A stretch of 8,734 nt of DNA from assembly GCA_030156305.1 (NCBI GenBank), contig JASGMZ010000119.1, positions 1 to 8,734 on the forward strand, given 5' to 3'. The translations under genes and the position numbers were made by a program. Source of the stretch: Bacteroidales bacterium. Lineage in GTDB: Bacteria > Bacteroidota > Bacteroidia > Bacteroidales > UBA12077. The notes below the pieces were generated by a model. That model had not been told where the DNA came from. It did no database searches and was given only the letters and a program-made list of their open reading frames with translations. Position 1 is the stretch's first letter. The number at the start of each line of letters is the position of its first letter. Below are positions 1 to 5,765 of the stretch, piece by piece.

Positions 1-210
1 TACCTACTCAACGAAGTTGAGTAGGTATCCGATTTTGGAATCATCGAGCGAAGCGAGATGAGCTACAAAAATCACTTCGTGATTTTTGTTCAATCCAAAC
101 CTCTCGACAAAAATTCTTCGAATTTTTGTGAGTTCGACAAAAACCAAAGGTTTTTGTGAATCGACAAATCACTTTGTGATTTGTCTCGATCAGCAAATCG
201 AAGATTTGCT
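1..210. repeat. Array of seven diverse triloop hairpins (left array)
   Basis: Seven consecutive inverted repeats, each centred on a three-base loop closed by C-G. Stem limits and loops are: 1-27 (12 bp, GAA), 41-61 (imperfect, GAA), 65-89 (11 bp, TTC), 107-129 (10 bp, TTC), 137-157 (9 bp, AAA), 163-185 (10 bp, TTT) and 192-210 (8 bp, GAA). The hairpin at 41-61 has 5 outer and 2 inner pairs around two adjacent G/A mismatches, and its centre reads GCGAAGC. Stems differ in sequence, but all except that one are perfectly paired. Spacers are 3-17 bp, and three hairpins are preceded by TCGAC or the same motif running into the stem. The first stem begins at base 1, so the array may extend beyond the window. 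Pairing is seen directly; function and family are unknown. It is not a CRISPR array because neither repeats nor spacers are constant. Confidence 0.9.
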
Positions 211-334
211 TCGATTTTCTAAAAGGCTTGGAATAAAATTTACCTGTATTTATTAGTTAATTAAGTAATGCACACCACTATAGAAGGAAAGGACTATAAA
301 TGACCATTAATGAGATAATTAATAAAATACTCGT
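211..334. other. Gene-free stretch after the hairpin array
   Basis: No gene is supported here. A purine-rich stretch (GAAGGAAAGG, about 283-292) lies seven bases before an ATG at 300, but that frame stops after 12 codons (TAG at 336-338), inside the 3' end of mobA on the other strand. It could be the stub of a lost gene or chance. No clear terminator for mobA is visible on the minus strand. Confidence 0.5.
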
Positions 335-1039
335 TTAGCCATTTAATAATTTTAAGTCATCCAATGTATTGACGTTTATAAAAGTCTTTTTGGTAGGATC
401 TATCTCATTTGCATCAACGTAAAGGGGTTTTAAATTATCTATCAATTTTCTTATTGAGGAATATTTTTCTTTTTTCTCTTTTTTCACATTACCTTCATTT
501 TCTTTTATTTTTCTAGCGAGCTCTTCAAGTACTTTAATTGAGGATTTATGATATATTGAAAAAAGAGGCTCTAAATTACCATTTTCATGTCTTGGGACTA
601 TACAATTGCATTTTTTTAATTTTGCATTGGGAATAAAATTTATTAGTTTATTTATTGAGTCTTTAGTTACAAAAGGCATGTCACAGGGAAGTACTAAAAT
701 CCATTCTGAGCTCGAAACCCTCATCCCAGATAAGATACCCACCAGTGGTCCTTTATCACTTAAAATGTCCCATGTTATTGTTTGGCAGTATTTTCTAAAA
801 AAATAGAGCTGATTTGCTATTTCCGTATCTATGGTTTTAGTTAATGAGTGAGATTTTTTATAATTTTCCGGCCCATTTATTAATTTCAGATTTTTAAAAA
901 CAGTTATAAATGGGATTTTCATCTCGACGAGAACATCAGCTATATTTTCCACTAAAAATTTTTCATTATATTTTCTAAAAGATTTTTCTCCACCCATTCT
1001 CTTTGCTTTCCCGCCCGATAGGATAATAGCTGAAATCAT
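335..1039 (-). CDS. mobA: Molybdenum cofactor guanylyltransferase (MobA-like)
   Basis: Probably transfers GMP from GTP to molybdopterin or tungstopterin to form the guanine dinucleotide cofactor; cytoplasmic. The 234-residue product has the nucleotidyltransferase fold signature: the glycine-rich loop LSGGKAKRMGGEK near residues 7-19, GPLVGILSGM at 97-106, the metal-binding LPCDMPF at 117-123, NGNLEPLF near 153-160 and FINVNT at 220-225. It is somewhat longer than the usual 190-200 residues; the extra length lies mainly around residues 45-95 and in a lysine-rich stretch near 178-193. I chose the ATG at 1039 over the TTG just upstream because GGAGG at 1046-1050 is six bases from the ATG but only three from the TTG. 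The product could instead serve a related pterin or nucleotide-sugar reaction, but nearby moaA supports the cofactor role. It is transcribed divergently from the FKBP gene. Confidence 0.85.
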   Translation of the reverse strand: MISAIILSGGKAKRMGGEKSFRKYNEKFLVENIADVLVEMKIPFITVFKNLKLINGPENYKKSHSLTKTIDTEIANQLYFFRKYCQTITWDILSDKGPLVGILSGMRVSSSEWILVLPCDMPFVTKDSINKLINFIPNAKLKKCNCIVPRHENGNLEPLFSIYHKSSIKVLEELARKIKENEGNVKKEKKEKYSSIRKLIDNLKPLYVDANEIDPTKKTFINVNTLDDLKLLNG

Positions 1040-1045
1040 CAATAT

Positions 1046-1050
1046 CCTCC
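1046..1050 (-). promoter_or_regulatory. Ribosome-binding site of mobA
   Basis: GGAGG on the minus strand, six bases before the ATG at 1039-1037. The spacing favours this ATG over the adjacent in-frame TTG at 1042-1040. Confidence 0.75.
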
Positions 1051-1081
1051 AATTAGTAGATCATTACAGGATTTTAACAAA

Positions 1082-1094
1082 ATTTATATATGTC
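1082..1094 (-). promoter_or_regulatory. TATA-like box, probably for mobA
   Basis: On the minus strand this reads ATATATAAATTTT, a good match to methanogen TATA boxes. It would place a transcript start near 1060-1066, just ahead of the GGAGG site. The box is nearly symmetric (TTTATATA also reads on the plus strand), so it could also contribute to FKBP transcription, though with a leader of more than 100 bases. Confidence 0.45.
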
Positions 1095-1158
1095 TTTTAT
1101 TTATAGTTGTTGTACAGGTTTATCCGAACACTTAAGAATAATATAAAAACGAAGATAA

Positions 1159-1182
1159 GTTATAAAACCTTAAGGGTTTTAT
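1159..1182 (+). promoter_or_regulatory. TATA-like box overlapped by a palindrome, upstream of the FKBP gene
   Basis: GTTATAAAA at 1159-1167 resembles a TATA box and would give a leader of about 35 bases to the FKBP gene. It overlaps an inverted repeat at 1162-1182 with arms ATAAAACC and GGTTTTAT around TTAAG. A dyad overlapping a TATA box is a typical position for an archaeal repressor site, but no regulator is known from the sequence. Confidence 0.4.
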
Positions 1183-1212
1183 CAAATAGATAGAATCAAA
1201 TAAAATATATAC

Positions 1213-1219
1213 AAGGTGA
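1213..1219 (+). promoter_or_regulatory. Ribosome-binding site of the FKBP gene
   Basis: AAGGTGA lies five bases before the ATG at 1225. It overlaps the in-frame GTG at 1216, so the GTG is unlikely to be the start. Confidence 0.75.
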
Positions 1220-1224
1220 ATACC

Positions 1225-1914
1225 ATGGAAAAAGGGAAACTGGTAAAAATATCATACGAAGGTTATGCTGATGGAAAATTATTTGACACAACAAGTGAAG
1301 AGTTGGCTAAAAAAGAAGGAATTTACAATCCAGTAATGGTTTACGATACAGTCACAGTTGCAGCTGGGGAAGGTATGCTTATTCCAGGATTAGATGAGGC
1401 ACTATTGGAGATGGAAGTTGGGGAAGAGAGAGAACTTGAATTACCTCCAGAAAAAGCATTCGGTAAAAGAGATCCATCAAAAGTAAAAATCGTACCTATG
1501 AAAGAATTCCAAAAACACAATGTAAGACCAGTAGTTGGATTATCTATGAACATTGATGGAAAAGTTGGTAAAGTAGCCAGTATCAACGGAGGAAGAGTTT
1601 TAGTTGACTTCAACCATGAATTAGCTGGAAAAACAGTTAACTACAAAATAAAAATAGAAGAAGTGGTTGAAGAACCTGAAAAAATAGTCGAAGAATTAAT
1701 AAAAATGTACATCCCAAAAATAAACTCCGAAGAATTAAAAATAAAACTCACAAAAAACACAGCTACAATAACACTCCCTGAAAATACCGTATTCATGAAC
1801 AACCTCCAAATGATCAAAATGGGCATAGCTAACGAAATCATGAAAAGATTGGATATTGAAAAAGTTTCATTTGTAGATACATTCTTAAAGAAAAAAGAAG
1901 GGAAAAAAGAATAA
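1225..1914 (+). CDS. Long-chain FKBP-type peptidyl-prolyl isomerase/chaperone (FKBP26-like)
   Basis: A cytoplasmic prolyl cis-trans isomerase and folding chaperone. The 229-residue product has the SlyD-like order. An FKBP half comes first, with YEGYADGKLFDTT near 11-23 and AAGEGMLIPGLDEALLEMEVGE near 46-67. An insert-in-flap domain follows, roughly residues 88-130. The FKBP closing strands include VDFNHELAGKTVNYKIKI at 127-144. Residues about 150-229 form an extra C-terminal domain absent from short archaeal and bacterial SlyD. This length and plan match the archaeal 26-kDa FKBP characterised in Methanocaldococcus jannaschii, where the third domain is the dimerisation module. The C terminus is lysine- and glutamate-rich. 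The start is set by AAGGTGA at 1213-1219. Neighbouring mobA and moaA do not suggest a specific client. Confidence 0.9.
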   Translation: MEKGKLVKISYEGYADGKLFDTTSEELAKKEGIYNPVMVYDTVTVAAGEGMLIPGLDEALLEMEVGEERELELPPEKAFGKRDPSKVKIVPMKEFQKHNVRPVVGLSMNIDGKVGKVASINGGRVLVDFNHELAGKTVNYKIKIEEVVEEPEKIVEELIKMYIPKINSEELKIKLTKNTATITLPENTVFMNNLQMIKMGIANEIMKRLDIEKVSFVDTFLKKKEGKKE

Positions 1915-1920
1915 ATTATA

Positions 1921-1937
1921 AATTTTTTATTTTTTAA
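1921..1937 (+). terminator. Oligo-T terminator after the FKBP gene
   Basis: Two runs of six T (1923-1928 and 1930-1935) separated by one A begin about ten bases after the FKBP stop codon. This is the usual form of an archaeal terminator. No stable hairpin precedes it. Confidence 0.55.
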
Positions 1938-2003
1938 CTAATATAATTTATAAAAATTTACAACATAATTAATTAACATATAATATATATGTAATAGTGT
2001 ATT

Positions 2004-2014
2004 GTGTATATTAT
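2004..2014 (+). promoter_or_regulatory. Candidate TATA box for moaA
   Basis: GTGTATATTAT lies about 55 bases before the moaA ATG. A start about 25 bases downstream would leave a leader of roughly 30 bases that includes the weak AAGGGA site at 2055-2060. Another T/A-rich box (TTTTATATC, about 2033-2041) is closer and cannot be excluded. Confidence 0.35.
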
Positions 2015-2064
2015 AGCCACGTGTTTCTGTTATTTTATATCTTTAATAATTTACAAGGGATATA

Positions 2065-3003
2065 ATGAAAGATAGATTTGATCGGGAAATAAGATCCTTA
2101 AGGATTTCGGTAACCCCTGAATGCAACTTGAAATGTTTTTATTGCCATAGGGAGGGGCATAATTCAAATGGCAATAAAATATTAATGACTCCTGAAGAAA
2201 TTGGGGAAATTACAAGGACTTCTTTGGATTTTGGCGTAAGGAAAATAAAGATTTCCGGAGGGGAGCCACTTTTAAGGAAGGATATAGTGCAAATAGTTGA
2301 AAACATTAAGGATGAAAGAATAAAAGATATTTCATTAACTACAAATGGGATGCTATTGGAAAAATATGCTGAGGGATTAAAAAACGCTGGATTAAATAGG
2401 GTTAATGTTAGTTTAGATACCTTAGACCCAGAGTTGTATACAAAAATCACCTGCGGAAGTCTCCACGAAGTAAATGATTACAAAACCAAAACCTATGAAA
2501 CGAATATCGAGAGAACAAAAAAAGGAATAGAAAAAGCCATTGAAGTTGGACTAACACCATTAAAAGTAAATTATTTGGCAATGAGTATTAATATTAATCA
2601 TTTGGACGAAATAATGAACTATTGCAGGGATATTGGGGCTATTTTACAGATTATAGAATTTATACCCACAGATGAGGAGTTAAAACAGTATTATGTTGAC
2701 ATCCAGCCAATAGAAAAAATGATAAGCGATAAAGCTGATAAAATAATAACAAGAAAATTCATGCAAAACAGAAAAAAATATATTGTCGATAATTTGGAAA
2801 TTGAATTTGTAAGGCCGGTGGATAATACAGAATTTTGTAGCCACTGTACCAGAATTAGACTAACTTACGATGGATTTTTAAAACCTTGTTTACTTAGGGA
2901 CAATAATTTAGTTGATGTTTTAACCCCATTGAGAAATGGAGAGGATATTAAAAAGTATTTTGCTAAATGCATTAATAAGCGAGAACCATACTTTAAATCA
3001 TAA
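2065..3003 (+). CDS. moaA: GTP 3',8-cyclase, molybdenum cofactor biosynthesis radical SAM enzyme MoaA
   Basis: Catalyses the first step of molybdopterin synthesis: radical rearrangement of GTP to 3',8-cyclo-GTP using S-adenosylmethionine and two 4Fe-4S clusters. In 312 residues the N-terminal radical-SAM cluster cysteines are C20, C24 and C27 (CNLKCFYC), the SAM-contacting ISGGEP is at 63-68, and TTNG is at 92-95. The second, substrate-binding cluster is C258, C261 and C275 (FCSHC then KPC). The spacing is that of MoaA and excludes most other radical-SAM families. A short insert around 129-147 follows the usual YTKIT segment. The protein ends in PYFKS and lacks the C-terminal Gly-Gly seen in many bacterial MoaA proteins. 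The ATG is preceded by a weak AAGGGA. With mobA it forms a cofactor pair in this region, although the two are not in one operon. Confidence 0.93.
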   Translation: MKDRFDREIRSLRISVTPECNLKCFYCHREGHNSNGNKILMTPEEIGEITRTSLDFGVRKIKISGGEPLLRKDIVQIVENIKDERIKDISLTTNGMLLEKYAEGLKNAGLNRVNVSLDTLDPELYTKITCGSLHEVNDYKTKTYETNIERTKKGIEKAIEVGLTPLKVNYLAMSININHLDEIMNYCRDIGAILQIIEFIPTDEELKQYYVDIQPIEKMISDKADKIITRKFMQNRKKYIVDNLEIEFVRPVDNTEFCSHCTRIRLTYDGFLKPCLLRDNNLVDVLTPLRNGEDIKKYFAKCINKREPYFKS

Positions 3004-3032
3004 TTCACTATCTTTTGATAACTCTAAGTTAC

Positions 3033-3062
3033 AGATTTATTTTATATATTTTATTTATTTTT
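3033..3062 (+). terminator. T-rich terminator region after moaA
   Basis: A T-rich stretch runs through the 47-bp gap between convergent moaA and cooC and into the end of cooC. Several short T runs are interrupted by A. It fits an archaeal terminator for moaA on the plus strand; the minus strand has no comparable T run just after cooC. Confidence 0.35.
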
Positions 3063-3824
3063 AGTTTCTATTATGTGTTTAAATATATCTTCTATTTCTC
3101 TTCCAGGTTTTGAACTTAAGTCTATAGGTTTTCCAACCAAATCACATTTTGAAACCTCATCGTTATAGGAAACAAAACCAAGTATTGGGATTCCCACTTC
3201 CTTTTCAAATATTTCTTTGAAGATTTCTTTTTCTTCTTTGTTTTTAACTTTATTAACAACTACCTTCAGGTTTGTAACACCAATATCATTTGCTAGTTTT
3301 TTTATCCTTTCTGCAGTTAGGATGGATTTTTTAGAGGGTTCAACAACTACAATCATCAAATCTACATTTTCAGTTACCTTTCTACCAAGATGTTCTATAC
3401 CAGCCTCCATATCCAGTATAACAACTTCATCCCTTTTAGTTACCAAATGCTTTAAAAGTCTCCTCAACAAAACTGTAGCAGGGCAGACACAACCTCCTCC
3501 CCCTTTTTCAACTGTTCCCATTACCAACAAACTGATATTACCTTTTGTATATGAGTACTTGTCTAAAATATCATCTACCTTTGGGTTAATTTTGAAAACA
3601 CTACCGTATTCTCCAACTCTTGCTCCTGTTCTCTCTTCTATCAAATCGTCCATTTTAGAGAGGGGAGTTATTTCTTCATCTATTCCAAGGGCACATCCTA
3701 AGTTCATATCTGGATCGGCATCAACTGCTATAACTTTGTAATTATTTTTTTCAAATAATCTAGCTAAGGTTGCAGATAAAAATGTTTTACCGACTCCCCC
3801 TTTTCCCGTAATGGCTATTTTCAT
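3051..3824 (-). CDS. cooC: CooC-family nickel-insertion ATPase (CO dehydrogenase maturation)
   Basis: A MinD/ParA-type ATPase that probably helps load nickel into the CO dehydrogenase/acetyl-CoA synthase cluster in the cytoplasm. In 257 residues it shows the deviant Walker A motif GKGGVGKT at 7-14 with the signature lysine K8, VDADPDMN at 34-41, the metal-binding CxC pair C112/C114 in GGGGCVCPA, and LDMEAGIEHLGR at 137-148, a segment typical of CooC. The CxC pair separates it from MinD and from cobyrinate amidases. Length matches the family (about 250-260). The ATG at 3824 is preceded by AGGTGAT four bases upstream. It is divergent from asd and convergent with moaA, so it appears monocistronic. 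The specific client enzyme (CODH or ACS subunit) cannot be decided from this window. Confidence 0.88.
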   Translation of the reverse strand: MKIAITGKGGVGKTFLSATLARLFEKNNYKVIAVDADPDMNLGCALGIDEEITPLSKMDDLIEERTGARVGEYGSVFKINPKVDDILDKYSYTKGNISLLVMGTVEKGGGGCVCPATVLLRRLLKHLVTKRDEVVILDMEAGIEHLGRKVTENVDLMIVVVEPSKKSILTAERIKKLANDIGVTNLKVVVNKVKNKEEKEIFKEIFEKEVGIPILGFVSYNDEVSKCDLVGKPIDLSSKPGREIEDIFKHIIETKNK

Positions 3825-3843
3825 TATATCACCTGAATGTAAT

Positions 3844-3866
3844 GAAGGTGAGCTCCGAAAACCTTC
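3844..3866 (-). promoter_or_regulatory. Inverted repeat in the presumed cooC leader
   Basis: Six-base arms GAAGGT (3844-3849) and ACCTTC (3861-3866) flank 11 bases. It lies between a TATA-like box on the minus strand (TTATAAAAA within 3882-3892) and the cooC ribosome-binding site. It could be a regulator site or a weak leader hairpin; its arms are short. Confidence 0.3.
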
Positions 3867-3874
3867 GATTTTAA
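3856..3874. repeat. Solitary degraded triloop hairpin related to the end arrays
   Basis: The first 12 bases, CGAAAACCTTCG, are identical to those of the hairpin at 8642-8660. The second arm has decayed: GATTTTAA replaces GGTTTTCG, leaving five of eight pairs around the TTC loop. It sits in the cooC-asd divergent intergenic region. Confidence 0.5.
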
Positions 3875-3881
3875 TCTCTCG

Positions 3882-3892
3882 TTTTTTATAAC
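3882..3892 (-). promoter_or_regulatory. Candidate TATA box for cooC
   Basis: On the minus strand this reads GTTATAAAAAA, about 60 bases before the cooC ATG. It would start transcription near 3860, giving a leader of about 35 bases with the AGGTGAT site. Confidence 0.4.
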
Positions 3893-4028
3893 TGTCCTAT
3901 GTTAATAATATATTATAACCATAATGATAATAAAACATATTGCATTACCCATGGTAAATAATATATACTATTTTCATTTATTCTTAGTTTTATGTATATA
4001 TGTGTTACAAAGTTTGAGAGTGTTAAAA

Positions 4029-4676
4029 ATGAATTTGAAATCATACCAAAAATTCCTGGCAGTAGGTATATGTTCTATACTGTTATTTACAGTTTATTTT
4101 TATAGAGACCCAGAAAGAACGCCGCCACTAAATGAACGAGGCATCTGTATATCCCCTGCAGATGGAACGGTTTTATACATAAAGGAATACGACGGATTTC
4201 CAGAAGTCTACAAGGATGGCAACAAGTATGTTTTAAAAGATATTGAGAATTACTACAGAAATGGTTCCTACGTGATTGGAATATTCATGTCTCCTTTTGA
4301 CGTCCATGTCAATAGAGCTCCGATTGGTGGAGAGGTTGTATATGTTAAGCACTTTGATGGGGGATACTATCCTGCATTTGGTAGCGGCGTAGAAGGGAAA
4401 AATGAAAGAAATGTGATTATTATAAAAAATGGCACAGACTACGTTGGGGTAGTTCAAATTGCCGGAATGGTGGCAAGGAGAACGGTTAGTAATGTTAATG
4501 AAGGGGATTATGTAACTATCGGACAGAGGATAGGTATTATAAAGTTAGGTTCTCAGGCTGCGGTAATATTGCCAAAAGACAAATATGAAGTACTTGTAAA
4601 AAAGGACGATAAAGTCTATGCAGGAGAAACCATAATTGCCAAATTGAAAAACAAAACATTACAAATAAATAACTAA
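4029..4676 (+). CDS. asd: Archaetidylserine decarboxylase (phosphatidylserine decarboxylase family)
   Basis: Decarboxylates archaetidylserine to archaetidylethanolamine, an ether-lipid head-group step at the membrane. From this ATG the product is 215 residues, the usual size for the short archaeal form. A membrane segment at about 9-26 leads into FYRDPERTPP. Catalytic features are ISPADG with D45, FDVHVNRAP with H93, and the self-cleavage site LGSQ, where G174-S175 would split into beta and alpha chains and S175 become the pyruvoyl group. The Asp-His-Ser set is intact. The frame stays open to an ATG at 3924, which would add 35 residues with a second hydrophobic stretch; that start has no ribosome-binding site. 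Nor does 4029 have a strong one: only GAGAG is nearby, and a TATA-like stretch (TATGTATATATG, 3991-4002) would suit a nearly leaderless start. Confidence 0.85.
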   Translation: MNLKSYQKFLAVGICSILLFTVYFYRDPERTPPLNERGICISPADGTVLYIKEYDGFPEVYKDGNKYVLKDIENYYRNGSYVIGIFMSPFDVHVNRAPIGGEVVYVKHFDGGYYPAFGSGVEGKNERNVIIIKNGTDYVGVVQIAGMVARRTVSNVNEGDYVTIGQRIGIIKLGSQAAVILPKDKYEVLVKKDDKVYAGETIIAKLKNKTLQINN

Positions 4677-4693
4677 CTATTTTTATTATTCCG

Positions 4694-4720
4694 CCCTATA
4701 GAATAAATACCTACATAGGG
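4694..4720. repeat. Short inverted repeat between asd and the KH/PP-loop gene
   Basis: Arms CCCTAT (4694-4699) and ATAGGG (4715-4720) flank 15 bases in an otherwise A/T-rich gap. It could be an operator for the downstream gene or part of the end of the asd transcript, which also has a T-rich tail at 4679-4690. No decision is possible from sequence alone. Confidence 0.3.
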
Positions 4721-4768
4721 TAGCATCATATTTTACATACTTATTTTTATTTTATTGAAGTGATTACT

Positions 4769-5743
4769 ATGATGATGGATAAAGAACATTTAATGGATGA
4801 AATCTACAAAAAAGTAAAAAGCATAAGAAAGGAACTAAATTTAAAAGAAACCGAATTTGAAATAGTAGATTTGGAAATAAAATCACTTGGCCCGCAGGAT
4901 GACGCAGAGAAGATTGGCAATGAAAAAACTTTTTTAATAATATATACATTAACCAGGTCTGATAAATCCACGTTAATAGGTCCTGGAGGATGGGCAATAG
5001 GAAAGTTGAGCAAATCTCTTAGGGATTTATTTAATAAAGACCTGATAATAAGGGTCGAAAGTTACGTGGATAAAGTAATACTGGATGAAAAAACCAAACA
5101 TGCAATTAAGTTCTTAGAAGAAAAAAATTTAAAAATTAACGATGAAAAAGTTCTTGTTTTAGTCCAGTGTAAATACGATTTACCAGTTTTAGCATATTTA
5201 AAGGAATTTTTCCAGCCTTTCGGTATAACTTATGACCTTGGAACTGTTATTTTACCACCAAAAAACAAAAAAGCAATTGAAGATGTCCTAAAGATATTAA
5301 ATATCCCACATAAGTTTATAGAACCTTTTAAATTAGGTAAGGATGATATTTTAAGTGCTATAGAAAATTATCCATGCTATAAGGTCTGCAATAGCTTGGA
5401 AAAATATGTTATAAGTGAAGCTAAAGATATGGGAATCAAATGCATAATAAACAACCATATGGATGAAGACTACGTCTTTAAGGATGGAATTCATATTGTA
5501 AATTTCCTTAAACTATTTCCTTTAAAGAGAAATTCATTAATTAAAAAATTAGAAAGTATCTTGGAGTTTTCTAATTCCCGAGCTCAGCAGATTTACTTAG
5601 ACTGTCCATTGATGATACAGTCCTACAAAAAAAACAAAAACACAAAAATAAAACTGATAGAAGATATTGTATCAGATGTTTACAATGGATTAATTGAACC
5701 TACCGAAGGTTCTGAGGAAATAATGAAGATTGTAAAAATTTAA
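4769..5743 (+). CDS. KH-domain protein with degenerate PP-loop ATPase domain
   Basis: Function unknown. The 324-residue product appears to have two parts. Residues about 52-105 look like a KH-type RNA-binding unit with the loop LIGPGGWAIGKL (GPGG at 71-74) followed by a helix and strand. Residues about 127-280 resemble the predicted PP-loop ATPase group of archaea: a strand VLVLV, a helix LPVLAYLKEFF, IEDVLKILNIPHKFIEP, then YPCYKVCNSLEKYVISEAKDMG with C203 and C207, and DGIHIVNF. The ATP-binding SGGxDS of active PP-loop enzymes is replaced by QCKYDL at about 133-138, keeping only the aspartate. This suggests loss of, or altered, nucleotide chemistry. The ATG at 4769 (alternatives 4772, 4775) follows GAAGTGAT; the GTG at 4760 lies within that site. 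It lies 22 bases upstream of mfnD and is probably co-transcribed with it. Domain calls rest on motif recognition only. Confidence 0.7.
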   Translation: MMMDKEHLMDEIYKKVKSIRKELNLKETEFEIVDLEIKSLGPQDDAEKIGNEKTFLIIYTLTRSDKSTLIGPGGWAIGKLSKSLRDLFNKDLIIRVESYVDKVILDEKTKHAIKFLEEKNLKINDEKVLVLVQCKYDLPVLAYLKEFFQPFGITYDLGTVILPPKNKKAIEDVLKILNIPHKFIEPFKLGKDDILSAIENYPCYKVCNSLEKYVISEAKDMGIKCIINNHMDEDYVFKDGIHIVNFLKLFPLKRNSLIKKLESILEFSNSRAQQIYLDCPLMIQSYKKNKNTKIKLIEDIVSDVYNGLIEPTEGSEEIMKIVKI

Positions 5744-5753
5744 AAATGTGCAG

Positions 5754-5760
5754 AAAGGTG
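5754..5760 (+). promoter_or_regulatory. Ribosome-binding site of mfnD
   Basis: AAAGGTG lies five bases before the ATG at 5766. A GTG at 5748 in the same frame precedes this site and has no site of its own, so 5766 is preferred. Confidence 0.7.
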
Positions 5761-5765
5761 CAGGT

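Noticed and set aside
1..210. CRISPR array
   Set aside because: Repeats are not constant in sequence, spacers are only 3-17 bp and irregular, and no cas gene is present.
42..255. Open frame of about 70 codons on the minus strand through the left hairpin array
   Set aside because: No ATG and no ribosome-binding site; the peptide is unlike any family I know, and hairpin spacing (centres 26-41 bp apart) is not a constant multiple of three.
300..338. Tiny frame MTINEIINKILV after a purine-rich stretch
   Set aside because: It stops after 12 codons and overlaps the end of mobA. It could be a stub of a lost gene, but nothing else supports this.
1341..1613. Open frame on the minus strand inside the FKBP gene
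   Set aside because: Antisense shadow of a conserved protein, with no ribosome-binding site or family motif.
1976..1992. A/T palindrome ACATATA-ATA-TATATGT upstream of moaA, as a regulator site or another triloop hairpin
   Set aside because: It is pure alternating A/T apart from its ends, likely by chance in this composition. It lacks the C-G closing pair and the purine or pyrimidine loop of the hairpin family.
3217..3741. Long open frame on the plus strand opposite cooC
   Set aside because: It lies fully within the well-supported cooC gene on the other strand, is rich in Ser/Thr/Leu as expected of an antisense frame, and has no recognisable motif.
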